Source: Pseudomonas protegens (GTDB lineage: Bacteria; Pseudomonadota; Gammaproteobacteria; Pseudomonadales; Pseudomonadaceae). Taken from it: DNA of 64,000 nucleotides. Made by a program: the position numbers and the translations under genes. The notes beneath the pieces are model-generated. The model saw nothing but the letters and a program-made list of their open reading frames with translations, ran no database searches and was not told the DNA's origin. Where the stretch lies: assembly GCF_013407925.2 (NCBI RefSeq), contig NZ_CP060201.1:3472001-3536000 (forward strand), written 5' to 3'. Position 1 is the stretch's first letter; every line of letters begins with the position of its first letter. Below are positions 9,510-18,307 of the stretch, one piece after another.

Positions 9510-10430
9510 ATGTCTCGTCGTCTGCCTCCCCTGTATGCCCTGCGCGCCTTTGAAGCGGCGGCCCGCCACAGCTCGTTCACCCGTGCCGCCGAAGAACTGT
9601 CGATTACCCAGAGCGCCGTCAGCCGGCATATCCGCACCCTGGAGGAACACTTCGCCTGCCGACTGTTCCAGCGCAGCGGGCGCAACCTGCAACTGACCGA
9701 GGCGGCGCGCCTGCTGTTGCCGGGCATTCGCGAAGGTTTCGGCGCGCTGGAGCGGGCCTGCAATACCCTGCGGGCCGAAGACGGCATCCTGCGCATGAAG
9801 GCGCCCTCGACCCTGACCATGCGCTGGTTGCTGGCGCGCCTCAGCCGCTTTCGCCACCTGCAGCCGGGCAATGAGGTACAGCTCACCAGTGCCTGGATGG
9901 ACGTGGATTCGGTGGATTTCAACCAGGAGCCCTTCGACTGCGCGGTGCTGCTGAGCAATGGCCACTTTCCTCCGGACTGGGAAGCCAGCTACCTGTTCCC
10001 CGAGCTGCTGATCCCGGTGGGGGCGCCGAACCTGCTCAACGACCAGCCCTGGGACGTGGCGCGGCTGGCCGCCACCGAACTCTTGCACCCCACCCCGGAC
10101 CGCCGTGACTGGCGCAGCTGGCTGGAGCATATGGGCCTGACCGACCAGGTATCGCTCAAGGGCGGGCAGGTGTTCGACACCCTGGAACTGGGGATGATCG
10201 CGGCGGCGCGGGGGTATGGCGTATCCATGGGCGATTTGCTGATGGTGGCCGAAGATGTGGCCCAGGGCCGCCTGAGCCTGCCCTGGCCGACAGCGGTGGC
10301 CAGTGGCCTGAACTACTACCTGGTCTGGCCCAAGACCCGGCCCGGAGGGGAACGGTTGCGGCGCCTCAGCGATTTTCTCCAGGGCGAGGTCCAGGCCATG
10401 CAACTGCCCGAGGTAGAGCGCTTCGGCTGA
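9510..10430 (+). CDS. LysR-family transcriptional regulator (GcvA-like)
   Basis: A 306-residue regulator. The winged helix-turn-helix is [48 protein letters not shown], with [15 protein letters not shown] typical of the GcvA/AmpR branch; the remainder is a periplasmic-binding-protein-like effector domain. The ATG at 9510 is chosen over the ATG at 9456 because it follows CCGGAG by seven bases and matches the family N-terminus. It diverges from the MATE pump with a 153-bp gap, where LysR regulators often bind. Effector unknown. Confidence 0.88.
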   Translation: MSRRLPPLYALRAFEAAARHSSFTRAAEELSITQSAVSRHIRTLEEHFACRLFQRSGRNLQLTEAARLLLPGIREGFGALERACNTLRAEDGILRMKAPSTLTMRWLLARLSRFRHLQPGNEVQLTSAWMDVDSVDFNQEPFDCAVLLSNGHFPPDWEASYLFPELLIPVGAPNLLNDQPWDVARLAATELLHPTPDRRDWRSWLEHMGLTDQVSLKGGQVFDTLELGMIAAARGYGVSMGDLLMVAEDVAQGRLSLPWPTAVASGLNYYLVWPKTRPGGERLRRLSDFLQGEVQAMQLPEVERFG

Positions 10431-10623
10431 AACGATGCAGTGCCCGGCCGGCGGGCGCGCGCGGATATCCTTGCAAGGCGCTCAAGTATTTGCGGGCGCC
10501 GCCGAATCCATGGGTTATGGAACCAGCGTTCAGGAAGGTCCTAAATTACTAAAAATCCTAGAATTATTACCGCCGAGCGTGCTGACCAATCAGGATGATC
10601 CGCCTTCTCGGCAAGGAGCCATC

Positions 10624-12600
10624 ATGTCCCAACCCCGTGCCCGCATAGCCTCCCAGCTAGGGCTTGCCCTCGCCCTGATACTTGCCCTGGTCATCAGTGG
10701 CAGCACCCTGTTTGCCCTGCGCTCCCTGGACTCGGCGAACCTCGATACCCGGGAAGAACACCTGGCCAGCGAGGCGCGGTTGTTGGCGGACCAGCTCAAC
10801 ACCTTCCACGGCAGCCTGCGCGAGAGCACCCAGCGCCTCAGTGGCCTGTTCGAAAACCGTTTCAGCAGCGGCCTGAGTCTGCATCCCGAGCAGCCGGTGA
10901 ATGTGGCCGGAGTGCAGACCCCGGGCCTGCACCTGGGGGACGTGGTGCTGAACAACAACTTCGAGGAAGTGGACGAGTTCAAGCAGATGACCGCCGGGGT
11001 GGCGACCCTGTTCGTGCGCAGCGGCGACGATTTCATCCGGGTCAGCACCTCCTTGAGCAAGCAGGACGGCAGCCGGGCCATCGGCACCTTGCTCGACCAT
11101 GGCCACCCGGCCTACCAGAAGCTCATGGCGGGCCAGGGTTATGTCGGCCGCGCCGTGCTCTTCGAACGCTTCTACATGACCCAGTACACCCCGGTCTTGG
11201 CTCGCGACGGCAAGGTCATCGCCGTGCTGTTCGTCGGTTTCGACTACACCGATGCGCAGAATGCCCAGTTCGCCAATCTCAAGCGTTTCCGCATTGGCCA
11301 GAGCGGCTCCCTGGCCTTGCTTGATGAGCAGAACAAGTGGCTGGTGCCACCGGCCGGCGTGCAGGCGCTGGAGCCGGCGGCGCAGATCATGGCGGCGGCC
11401 GCCAAGGAACCGGGCAAGGGGCGTTTCTGGAGTGACCAGGGCGAGGACTTCTACAGCCTGGCGGTGCCGTTCGAGGGCGGCCCCTGGTCGGTGGTGGCCA
11501 GCATGCCCAAGGCGGAGATCCGCGCGGTGACCTGGAGCGTGGGGATTCGCCTGGTGATCGGCAGCCTGCTGGCGATGCTGCTGGCGGTGGGGGCCACGGT
11601 CTGGCTGCTGCGCAGCAAGCTGGCGCCCTTGGGCGATCTGGTGCGCCAGGCCCAGGCCCTGGGCGGCGGCGACCTGAGCGCGCGGCTGAATGTCTCCAGC
11701 CATGACGAAATCGGCCAGCTGGCCCGCAGTTTCAACCAGATGGGCGAAGCCCTGTCGACCATGGTCGAGCACATTCGCCGTTCCGCCGCCGAGGTCAATG
11801 GCCGCGCCCAGGCCTTGTCAGGCCTGTCCAGCGGCGCCTATGAAGGGATGGAGCAACAGTCCGGCGAGATCACCAGCATGGCCGGGGCGGTGGAGGAGTT
11901 CAGCGCCACTTCGCTGAATATTGCCGACAACATGGGCAGCACCCAGCGTCTGGCCCAGGACAACGCCCAGCAGACCCACATCGGCCGCGAGTCCATGGAA
12001 CAGGCATCGGCGTCCCTGGAGCAGATTGCCGGGGCCCTCAACAGCACGGCCACGGTGATCAATACCCTGGGCCAGCGTTCCCAGGAGATTGGCGGGATTG
12101 TCGGGGTGATCACCGCGATTGCCGATCAGACCAACCTGCTGGCCCTCAACGCCGCCATCGAGGCCGCGCGTGCCGGCGAGCAGGGGCGCGGGTTTGCCGT
12201 GGTCGCCGATGAGGTGCGCAACCTGGCGTCGCGCACCCGCGAGGCCACCGATGAAATCTCGCAGATGATCAACAGCATCCAGCAGGAAACCGGCAACGCC
12301 ATCGAAACCATGGAGCAGGGCAACCGCTTGATGCAGGAAGGCTTGTCGCGCAACGCCAACGTCGCCTCGGCCCTGGCCCTGATCGACGAGCAGAGCCGCA
12401 GCGCCGGCGAGCAGTTCGCCGCCATCACCACCGCGACTCAGGAACAGAGCAGCACCGCCACGGTGCTCAGCAGCAATCTGCAGAGCATTGCCCAGGCCAA
12501 CAGCGAGCAGCGTGAAGTGGTGTCCAACCTGGCACTCACCGCCCGTGAGCTGGAAACCCTGGCCGCGGACTTGCGCCGGGAAGTCGACCGCTTCCGCTGA
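10624..12600 (+). CDS. Methyl-accepting chemotaxis protein with periplasmic Cache domain
   Basis: A 658-residue chemoreceptor. A first membrane helix (about 9-30) precedes a roughly 270-residue periplasmic sensor of the Cache3/Cache2 fusion type (ends [30 protein letters not shown]), then a second helix (about 300-325), a HAMP linker ([27 protein letters not shown]) and a cytoplasmic signalling hairpin with the conserved tip [34 protein letters not shown]. Ligand cannot be predicted; Cache domains of this type often bind small acids. ATG at 10624 follows AAGGAG; an in-frame upstream start at 10435 would add an implausible leader. No che genes are nearby, so it is a stand-alone receptor. Confidence 0.93.
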   Translation: MSQPRARIASQLGLALALILALVISGSTLFALRSLDSANLDTREEHLASEARLLADQLNTFHGSLRESTQRLSGLFENRFSSGLSLHPEQPVNVAGVQTPGLHLGDVVLNNNFEEVDEFKQMTAGVATLFVRSGDDFIRVSTSLSKQDGSRAIGTLLDHGHPAYQKLMAGQGYVGRAVLFERFYMTQYTPVLARDGKVIAVLFVGFDYTDAQNAQFANLKRFRIGQSGSLALLDEQNKWLVPPAGVQALEPAAQIMAAAAKEPGKGRFWSDQGEDFYSLAVPFEGGPWSVVASMPKAEIRAVTWSVGIRLVIGSLLAMLLAVGATVWLLRSKLAPLGDLVRQAQALGGGDLSARLNVSSHDEIGQLARSFNQMGEALSTMVEHIRRSAAEVNGRAQALSGLSSGAYEGMEQQSGEITSMAGAVEEFSATSLNIADNMGSTQRLAQDNAQQTHIGRESMEQASASLEQIAGALNSTATVINTLGQRSQEIGGIVGVITAIADQTNLLALNAAIEAARAGEQGRGFAVVADEVRNLASRTREATDEISQMINSIQQETGNAIETMEQGNRLMQEGLSRNANVASALALIDEQSRSAGEQFAAITTATQEQSSTATVLSSNLQSIAQANSEQREVVSNLALTARELETLAADLRREVDRFR

Positions 12601-12626
12601 TCCGGCCCAGTCGACGGCCGCGAGGC

Positions 12627-13553
12627 TCAGTGAGGCGCGGTCGACTCAGCCAGGCCCGGATCGACGCGCTTGCCGATATCCCGCAGGCGCGCCAGCTGGT
12701 CGACCATGGTGGGCGCCTCATCGACGCTGCTGACGAAGGTCCACAGGTAAGTCATCACCGCATACACGTGGCCGGCCTTGACCTCGGGCGCCAGCGCCAG
12801 CTGGCTGATGGCGATGACGAACAGCAGCGCCGCCACCGCGCCAAGGAACAGATAGGCTGCCGCTTCCCGGTCCGAGAGGCCGATGCGCAGCCGCGACAGC
12901 AGGCGATAGTGGCGCTGTAGCGAGACGGCGCCGACCTTGGCCACCAGGCCGATTTCCTTTTCCAGCCGGTCGTTCAGGCGTTCGTGCAGTTGCTGGTTAC
13001 GCCGGGCAAAACGCGGCAGCAGGGTCACGCACAGCAACAGCGCCGTGAGGCAGGCGAGGCCGATCCAGGGTTCGATCACCAGCAGCATCACCGCCGCCCC
13101 GACGATCGACACCAGGGCCGTGGCGATGGTCGGCACGTGCTTTTCGAAGAAATCGACGAATTCCCGGGCCAGCACTACCCGCGCCGCGGCGGTGGACGTG
13201 TCTTGTTGTTGCAGGCGCTGGTTGAGGATCACCGGCACCGCAAGGTCGGCGTAGATGCGGGTGAATGTGCGGGTGTCGACCGCCCGCCGTGCCGCCCCTA
13301 CCACCCAGAAACCCAGCACCACCAGGGCGTAGATCAGCGCATGGGCGGCGTCGCCGCGCAGGATCGAGTCCACGGCGAAGCCGGCGAACAGCGGATAGGC
13401 CAGCAGCAGGGCGTTCTCCAGGGCCACCAGGGACAAGGTGCCGAACAGCTTGCCCGGGTAGGCCCTGGCTATGGCCTTGAGGGTCTGGCCGGCGGACTGT
13501 TGGCCGATTTTCTGCGTTGGATCCACGACGGTGAGTGGGCTGACGGCGGGCAT
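12627..13553 (-). CDS. ABC transporter six-transmembrane-domain protein lacking an ATPase domain
   Basis: About 308 residues. It has the fold of the type-1 exporter membrane domain: hydrophobic segments at roughly 37-60, 65-85, 135-160 and 245-275, with LNQRLQQQDTSTAAARV and the intracellular loop LNDRLEKEIGLVAKV. No Walker A, signature or Walker B motif occurs before the stop, and no ATPase gene is adjacent. The start at 13553 (MPAVSPLTVVDPTQK) leaves a short leader after a well-formed promoter at 13600-13629; its ribosome-binding site is weak. It diverges from a TetR gene whose presumed operators cover this promoter. Function unknown. Confidence 0.75.
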   Translation of the reverse strand: MPAVSPLTVVDPTQKIGQQSAGQTLKAIARAYPGKLFGTLSLVALENALLLAYPLFAGFAVDSILRGDAAHALIYALVVLGFWVVGAARRAVDTRTFTRIYADLAVPVILNQRLQQQDTSTAAARVVLAREFVDFFEKHVPTIATALVSIVGAAVMLLVIEPWIGLACLTALLLCVTLLPRFARRNQQLHERLNDRLEKEIGLVAKVGAVSLQRHYRLLSRLRIGLSDREAAAYLFLGAVAALLFVIAISQLALAPEVKAGHVYAVMTYLWTFVSSVDEAPTMVDQLARLRDIGKRVDPGLAESTAPH

Positions 13554-13584
13554 GAGTGCACCACAAGAATGATTGGGGTTAGTA

Positions 13585-13600
13585 TTGAGCGACTGCTCAA
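13585..13600. promoter_or_regulatory. TetR operator candidate 1
   Basis: TTGAGCGACTGCTCAA is a palindrome with 6-bp arms and a 4-bp centre. It is centred 22 bp from a second, longer palindrome and would overlap the predicted start point of the leftward ABC-type gene. Confidence 0.7.
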
Positions 13601-13629
13601 TTATCTTTGAGCGATCGCTCAAAATGCAA
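13600..13629 (-). promoter_or_regulatory. Promoter of the leftward ABC-type gene
   Basis: On the minus strand, -35 TTGCAT (13629-13624) and -10 GATAAT (13605-13600) are separated by exactly 18 bp. The spacer is precisely the palindrome at 13606-13623. Predicted start point is near 13593, about 40 bases before the ATG at 13553. Confidence 0.6.
13606..13623. promoter_or_regulatory. TetR operator candidate 2
   Basis: TTTGAGCGATCGCTCAAA is a perfect 18-bp palindrome sharing the TTGAGCGA half-site with operator candidate 1. It fills the spacer of the leftward promoter and lies 43 bp upstream of the TetR start codon, so binding should block both directions. Confidence 0.75.
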
Positions 13630-13666
13630 GCGCCGTCCATCCCGGCGCCAAGAGGCCCGATTGCCC

Positions 13667-14245
13667 ATGTCGCGTAACGACCGTAAAGACCAGATCATCC
13701 AGGCCGCCCTGGAATTATTTCGCAGCAAGGGTTTCGCCGAGGTTTCCACCCGGGACCTGGCCGAGCATGCCGGCCTGTCCCGCAGCCACGTCTATCACTA
13801 CTTCAGTGATTGGAAAGAGTTGCGCCGCGAAGCCTTCGTGCATTTCGCCAATGAGCAATTGGAGGCGGTGGGCGGGCCCCTGCGCGGTGCCGCGCCGATG
13901 GACGCCTTGCAAGGCTTTATCCGTGACTGCCTGCCCGATTGTGCCGAAGACGGCTGGGCGTTATGGCTCGATGCCTGGGACGAAGCCATGCACGACGCCG
14001 AACTGGCCGAAACCTACCTGAGGATCAACGGCCAGTGGCAGGCAATGCTGGCAAGCATCATTGCCGATGGCGTCGAGGCCGGGGTGTTTCGCTGCGCCAG
14101 CCCCCAGCGCGCGGCCCGGCAGTTGTTTGCTCAGACCATGGGTTACGCCGATGACCTGCTGCTGCGAGCGTCCCCCGAGTCGGCCCGGGCAGCGTTGCAG
14201 GAAGTCATGGAAGTGGCGGGCCTGCTGCTGGGGTTCGAGGGCTGA
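13667..14245 (+). CDS. TetR-family transcriptional regulator
   Basis: A 192-residue repressor. The N-terminal HTH is DQIIQAALELFRSKGFAEVSTRDLAEHAGLSRSHVYHYFSDWKEL, with the family signature ending in YHYF. The C-terminal half is a helical ligand and dimerisation domain of the YcdC/TetR_C type (WALWLDAWDEAMHD... and AARQLFAQTMGYADDLLLR). ATG at 13667 follows AGAGG and agrees with the usual N-terminus; the in-frame ATG at 13607 lies inside the operator and is unlikely. It probably represses itself and the divergent membrane protein through the two palindromes at 13585-13623. Confidence 0.9.
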   Translation: MSRNDRKDQIIQAALELFRSKGFAEVSTRDLAEHAGLSRSHVYHYFSDWKELRREAFVHFANEQLEAVGGPLRGAAPMDALQGFIRDCLPDCAEDGWALWLDAWDEAMHDAELAETYLRINGQWQAMLASIIADGVEAGVFRCASPQRAARQLFAQTMGYADDLLLRASPESARAALQEVMEVAGLLLGFEG

Positions 14246-14356
14246 AGGGGAAAACCGAGGGGATGGATTTGTGCGCGCAATCGGGTATTTGCAGCTTGCT
14301 GAAACGATTCTTCAGCGCTATAAAAACCGCACAACTCCAATAAAGGCATCCCTTCC

Positions 14357-15571
14357 ATGACATCCCTCAAACTGCTGGTCACCCTCGGCGCGCTGACCGC
14401 CGCCTCCCACGCCATGGCCTGGGACTATGTACTGCTCGACACCGACAAGGCCGCTGAAAACCTGCACATCACCAGCGAGCAGCTGGGGCTGAAGACCGCG
14501 CAACCCTTTTCCGTGACCTTGCGCACCTTGCATGGCGGTCGTCAGGAAGGGGTCAGCATCGTCGATATCGACAATGGCCAGATGAAGCTTTCGCTGGTGC
14601 CGACCCGAGGCATGAATGTGCTGCAGGCCTCGGTGGGCGACGTGCGCCTGGGGTGGGATTCGCCGGTCAAGGAAGTGGTCAATCCAGCGTTTATCGAACT
14701 CAACGGCCGCGGTGGCCTGGGCTGGCTGGAGGGCTTCAACGAGCTGGTGACGCGCTGCGGTTACGAGTGGGTCGGGCACCCGGGCATGGACAACGGCGAG
14801 TTGCTGACCCTGCACGGCCGCGCCGCGAACATTCCGGCCAGCAAGGTCACCCTGCACATCGACGAACAGCCGCCCTATGCGATTCATCTGCGGGGCGAGC
14901 TCAAGGAGCAGGCGTTCAAGAAGGTCGACTTCAGCGTGGCCACCGAGCTGGTCACCGAGCCGGGCAGCACCAGCTTTACCCTCAACGATCGCCTGACCAA
15001 CAACGGCGATTATGCGAAGGAATACCAGGCGCTGTACCACAGCAACTTCAGCACGCCATTCCTTGAGCAGGGGGCAAAATTTGCCGCGCCAGTGAAGCAG
15101 GTGTCGCCGTTCAACGACAAGGCCAAGGCCGATCTGGGGGATTGGCAGACCTATCGCGGCCCGACCCGAGACTATGACGAAACCGTGTACAACGTGGTGC
15201 CTTATGCCGATGCCCAGGGCCAGACCCTGGCGGTGCTGCACAACAAGGCGGGTAGCCTCGGGGTGTCCCTGGGCTTCAACACCCGGCAGTTGCCGGTGTT
15301 CTCGCTGTGGAAAAACACCGACACCCAGGGTCAGGGCTATGTGACCGGCTTGGAGCCGGGCACCAGTTTTTCCTACAACCGTCGTTATCAACGTCCGCTG
15401 AATCTGGTGCCGACGATTGGTCCCAAGGAGCAGCGGGAGTTTCAGATCCGCTACAGCCTGTTGGCGGACAAGGTCGCGGTGGACAACGCCTTGAATCGTG
15501 TCAGTCAGATCCAGCAAGGGCGTCAGACCGAAGTGCGGCCAACGCCGCTGGTGGATCTGTCCAAGGAGTAA
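14357..15571 (+). CDS. DUF4432 / aldose 1-epimerase-like secreted protein
   Basis: A 404-residue protein with a Sec signal peptide (MTSLKLLVTLGALTAASHAMA). The mature part fits the galactose-mutarotase-like superfamily, DUF4432 type: LVPTRGMNVLQASVGDVRLGWDSP, a GGLGWLEGFNELVTRCG block and later RNRRYQRPLN-like residues FSYNRRYQRPLN. A carbohydrate-binding or sugar-epimerising role in the periplasm is inferred from fold only; no substrate is evident and no sugar genes adjoin. Start ATG at 14357 has a modest upstream purine stretch (AAAGGCAT). Convergent with comM, with only four bases between stop codons. Confidence 0.75.
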   Translation: MTSLKLLVTLGALTAASHAMAWDYVLLDTDKAAENLHITSEQLGLKTAQPFSVTLRTLHGGRQEGVSIVDIDNGQMKLSLVPTRGMNVLQASVGDVRLGWDSPVKEVVNPAFIELNGRGGLGWLEGFNELVTRCGYEWVGHPGMDNGELLTLHGRAANIPASKVTLHIDEQPPYAIHLRGELKEQAFKKVDFSVATELVTEPGSTSFTLNDRLTNNGDYAKEYQALYHSNFSTPFLEQGAKFAAPVKQVSPFNDKAKADLGDWQTYRGPTRDYDETVYNVVPYADAQGQTLAVLHNKAGSLGVSLGFNTRQLPVFSLWKNTDTQGQGYVTGLEPGTSFSYNRRYQRPLNLVPTIGPKEQREFQIRYSLLADKVAVDNALNRVSQIQQGRQTEVRPTPLVDLSKE

Positions 15572-15575
15572 GCCT

Positions 15576-17069
15576 TCAATCGGCGCCGGGACGATAGTGC
15601 AGCGCCTCGGCCAGGTGGTCGCGGCTGATGCTCGCGGCCTGCTCCAGATCGGCCAGGGTCCTGGCCACCTTGAGCAGGCGGTGAGCGGCGCGCAACGACA
15701 GGTTCAAGCGTTCGCAGGCCGCTTCCAGCCAGTGCGCATCGGCGGTGGATAACTGGCAATGGCGGCGCAGGCCGGGCAGGTCGAGAAAGGCATTGGCGCA
15801 GCCCTGGCGCTGGCCTTGCAGCTGGCGCGCCCGAGCGACTTTGGCGGTGGCTGCGGCGCTGTTGTCGCCTGGTTGTGGCTCGGGGTTGAGGGCGGTGGCT
15901 TCGCGGGCCACGGTCAGGTGCAGGTCGATGCGATCGAGCAGCGGGCCGGACAGCTTGTTGCGATAGCGCTGGATCTGTTCCGGCGTGCACCGGCAGCGTC
16001 CGCTGGGGTCGCCAAGATAGCCACAGGGGCACGGGTTCATCGCCGCGACCAGTTGGAAGCGGGCCGGGAACTGCACCCGGTCGCGGGCCCGGGAGATGAC
16101 GATCTGCCCGGATTCCATGGGCTCGCGCAGGACCTCCAGAACCTTGCGATCGAATTCCGGCAGCTCATCGAGAAACAGCACGCCGTGATGGGCCAGGGTG
16201 ATTTCCCCGGGTTGGGGTTTGGAGCCACCGCCGACCAGCGCCGCCCCCGAAGCCGAATGGTGAGGCTGGCGAAATGGTCGTTGCGGCCAGTGGCGCAGCG
16301 GCGTGTGGCTGGTCACCGATTGAATCGCCGCCACTTCCAGGGCCTCGTCTTCCTGCAAGGGGGGCAGCAGGCCGGGCAGGCGGCTGGCCAGCAGGGTCTT
16401 GCCGGTGCCTGGCGGGCCGCTGAACAGTAGGTTGTGGGCGCCGGCCGCGGCAATCAGCAAGGCGCGCTTGGCGGCGAGCTGGCCCTGCACTTCGCGAAGA
16501 TCGGGGTAGGCGGCGTGGCTTTGTGTCAGGCCGTCGCTGACATAAGGCGCTATCGGCGCGTGGCCGTTGAAATGGGCCACGGCTTCCAGCAGATGCTCGA
16601 TGGCGATCACCTCCAGGCCGCTGGCCAGGCAGGCTTCTTCGGCATTGGCGCGGGGCACCAGCAGGGTGCGCCCGGCGTCGCGTGCCGCCAGTGCGGCAGG
16701 GAGCACGCCGCGCACCGCGCGTACAGCCCCGGACAGCGCCAGTTCCCCCAGGCATTCGATGTTGTCCAGGGCCAGCGCCGGCACCTGCACACTGGCGGCG
16801 AGGATGCCCAGGGCGATGGCCAGGTCGAAGCGCCCGCCGTCCTTGGGCAGGTCCGCCGGGGCCAGGTTGAGGGTGATGCGTCGCGCTGGGAAATTGAACC
16901 CTGCATTGAGAATGGCGCTGCGCACCCGGTCCTTGCTTTCCTTGACCGCGGCTTCCGGCAGGCCCACCAGGGTCAGGCTTGGCAGGCCATTGGCCAGGTG
17001 CACTTCAACACTGACCGCCGGTGCCTGCACGCCGACCTGGGCGCGGCTGTGGATGATCGCCAGGGACAT
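15576..17069 (-). CDS. comM: ComM/YifB family AAA+ ATPase (Mg-chelatase-like)
   Basis: A 497-residue protein. The N-terminal Lon-like/ChlI domain (MSLAIIHSRAQVGVQAPAVSVEVHLANGLPSLTLVGLP, with the conserved LNLAPADLPKDGGRFDLAIALGIL) is followed by an AAA+ core: Walker A FSGPPGTGKT, Walker B VLFLDELPEF, and a C-terminal region with a Cys cluster (CPCGYLGDPSGRCRC). ComM acts as a branch-migration helicase during natural transformation in Vibrio and Acinetobacter and is widespread even in non-competent bacteria. Start at 17069 follows AAGGAAGA on the minus strand; a longer upstream extension is unsupported. Confidence 0.93.
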   Translation of the reverse strand: MSLAIIHSRAQVGVQAPAVSVEVHLANGLPSLTLVGLPEAAVKESKDRVRSAILNAGFNFPARRITLNLAPADLPKDGGRFDLAIALGILAASVQVPALALDNIECLGELALSGAVRAVRGVLPAALAARDAGRTLLVPRANAEEACLASGLEVIAIEHLLEAVAHFNGHAPIAPYVSDGLTQSHAAYPDLREVQGQLAAKRALLIAAAGAHNLLFSGPPGTGKTLLASRLPGLLPPLQEDEALEVAAIQSVTSHTPLRHWPQRPFRQPHHSASGAALVGGGSKPQPGEITLAHHGVLFLDELPEFDRKVLEVLREPMESGQIVISRARDRVQFPARFQLVAAMNPCPCGYLGDPSGRCRCTPEQIQRYRNKLSGPLLDRIDLHLTVAREATALNPEPQPGDNSAAATAKVARARQLQGQRQGCANAFLDLPGLRRHCQLSTADAHWLEAACERLNLSLRAAHRLLKVARTLADLEQAASISRDHLAEALHYRPGAD

Positions 17070-17190
17070 GGGGAGTTCTTCCTTGAGACGGCGCAACCGC
17101 TTCCTGCGGCGCTGCTGCAAGGATAGATGAGGGGGGTGACGGGAGAGGCGCCGCAATGGGCACAGGATATGTCGCCGAAGCTGCGGCCTT

Positions 17191-17246
17191 GGCTGGCCGG
17201 TCGGCTCCTGCGGCACGGGGCTTCAGGAGCCGGCTTGCCGGCGAAT
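17191..17246. repeat. REP doublet, one half degenerate
   Basis: CAGGAGCCGGCTTGCCGGCG at about 17224-17243 is a good REP copy. An inverse, decayed copy (GGCTGGCCGGTCGGCTCCTG) lies just before it. Located between comM and ubiK. Confidence 0.7.
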
Positions 17247-17258
17247 CAGTTGTTCAGC

Positions 17259-17519
17259 TCAGTCTTGCGCCGGATTCAGCCGCGCTTCCAGCTCCGCCAC
17301 TTTGGCTTCGAGGCTTTCCAGGCGTGCGCGGGTGCGGGCCAGGACCACCATCTGGCTGTCGAATTCTTCCCGGCTGACCAGGTCGAGCTTGCTGAAGCCG
17401 CTTTGCAGCAGGGCCTTGAACTGGCTTTCGATTTCGTTGCGGGGCAGGGGCGTGTCACCGCTGAGCAAACGCGAAGCGTGGCCGCTCAGGGCATCGAGAA
17501 GGTCTTTGGGCGCGAGCAT
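17259..17519 (-). CDS. ubiK: Ubiquinone biosynthesis accessory factor UbiK (YqiC/BMFP family)
   Basis: An 86-residue protein starting MLAPKDLLDALSGHASRLL, with an amphipathic N-terminal part and a C-terminal coiled coil (DSQMVVLARTRARLESLEAKVAELEARL), the standard BMFP/UbiK architecture. UbiK binds UbiJ and lipids and supports aerobic ubiquinone assembly in Enterobacteria. Start at 17519 follows GGACTCTCCC on the minus strand. It diverges from the glnK control region. Confidence 0.9.
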   Translation of the reverse strand: MLAPKDLLDALSGHASRLLSGDTPLPRNEIESQFKALLQSGFSKLDLVSREEFDSQMVVLARTRARLESLEAKVAELEARLNPAQD

Positions 17520-17588
17520 GGGAGAGTCCTGAATTGCAGTCGGCCCGCAGTGTATCACGCAGCAGCAACGCTCCAGGCGAGCCTGGGT

Positions 17589-17605
17589 TGCACGTTTTTT
17601 GCGCA
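17589..17605. promoter_or_regulatory. NtrC-binding site candidate, distal
   Basis: TGCACGTTTTTTGCGCA fits TGCAC-N7-GTGCA with one mismatch. Its centre is 33 bp (about three helical turns) from the proximal site. Confidence 0.6.
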
Positions 17606-17621
17606 TCCGGCCGGGCGCCGA

Positions 17622-17638
17622 CGCACTGTTTTTGTGCG
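17622..17638. promoter_or_regulatory. NtrC-binding site candidate, proximal
   Basis: CGCACTGTTTTTGTGCG contains a perfect GCAC-N7-GTGC core of the NtrC consensus, flanked by a matching C/G pair. Its centre is about 109 bp upstream of the predicted sigma54 start point. Confidence 0.65.
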
Positions 17639-17712
17639 TATCCCGGGCCTGGTTTTCAGCCATTCGCCGTCAGCGTCGGGCAAAGGACTGAAATCACTGA
17701 TTTTTCCCGAGC

Positions 17713-17728
17713 TGGCAAGCTTTCTGCT
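17713..17728 (+). promoter_or_regulatory. Sigma54 (RpoN) promoter of glnK-amtB
   Basis: TGGCAAGCTTTCTGCT keeps the invariant GG and GC dinucleotides with correct spacing and matches TGGCAcrNNNNtTGCw at all but two positions. The expected start point is near 17739. Confidence 0.7.
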
Positions 17729-17767
17729 TAGACCCTAGTGACCCATGCACTGAAGCAGTCGCTGTGA

Positions 17768-18274
<507 letters not shown>

Positions 18275-18307
18275 GCCGCCAAACCCAACGCCCCAGGAGA
18301 AAACAAT

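Noticed and set aside
9357..10403. Upstream in-frame extension of the MATE gene through the LysR gene on the other strand
   Set aside because: It lies antisense to a clear LysR gene and has no family similarity; the MATE start at 9356 suffices.
12936..13610. Plus-strand open frames antisense to the ABC-type gene
   Set aside because: Shadows of the real minus-strand gene.
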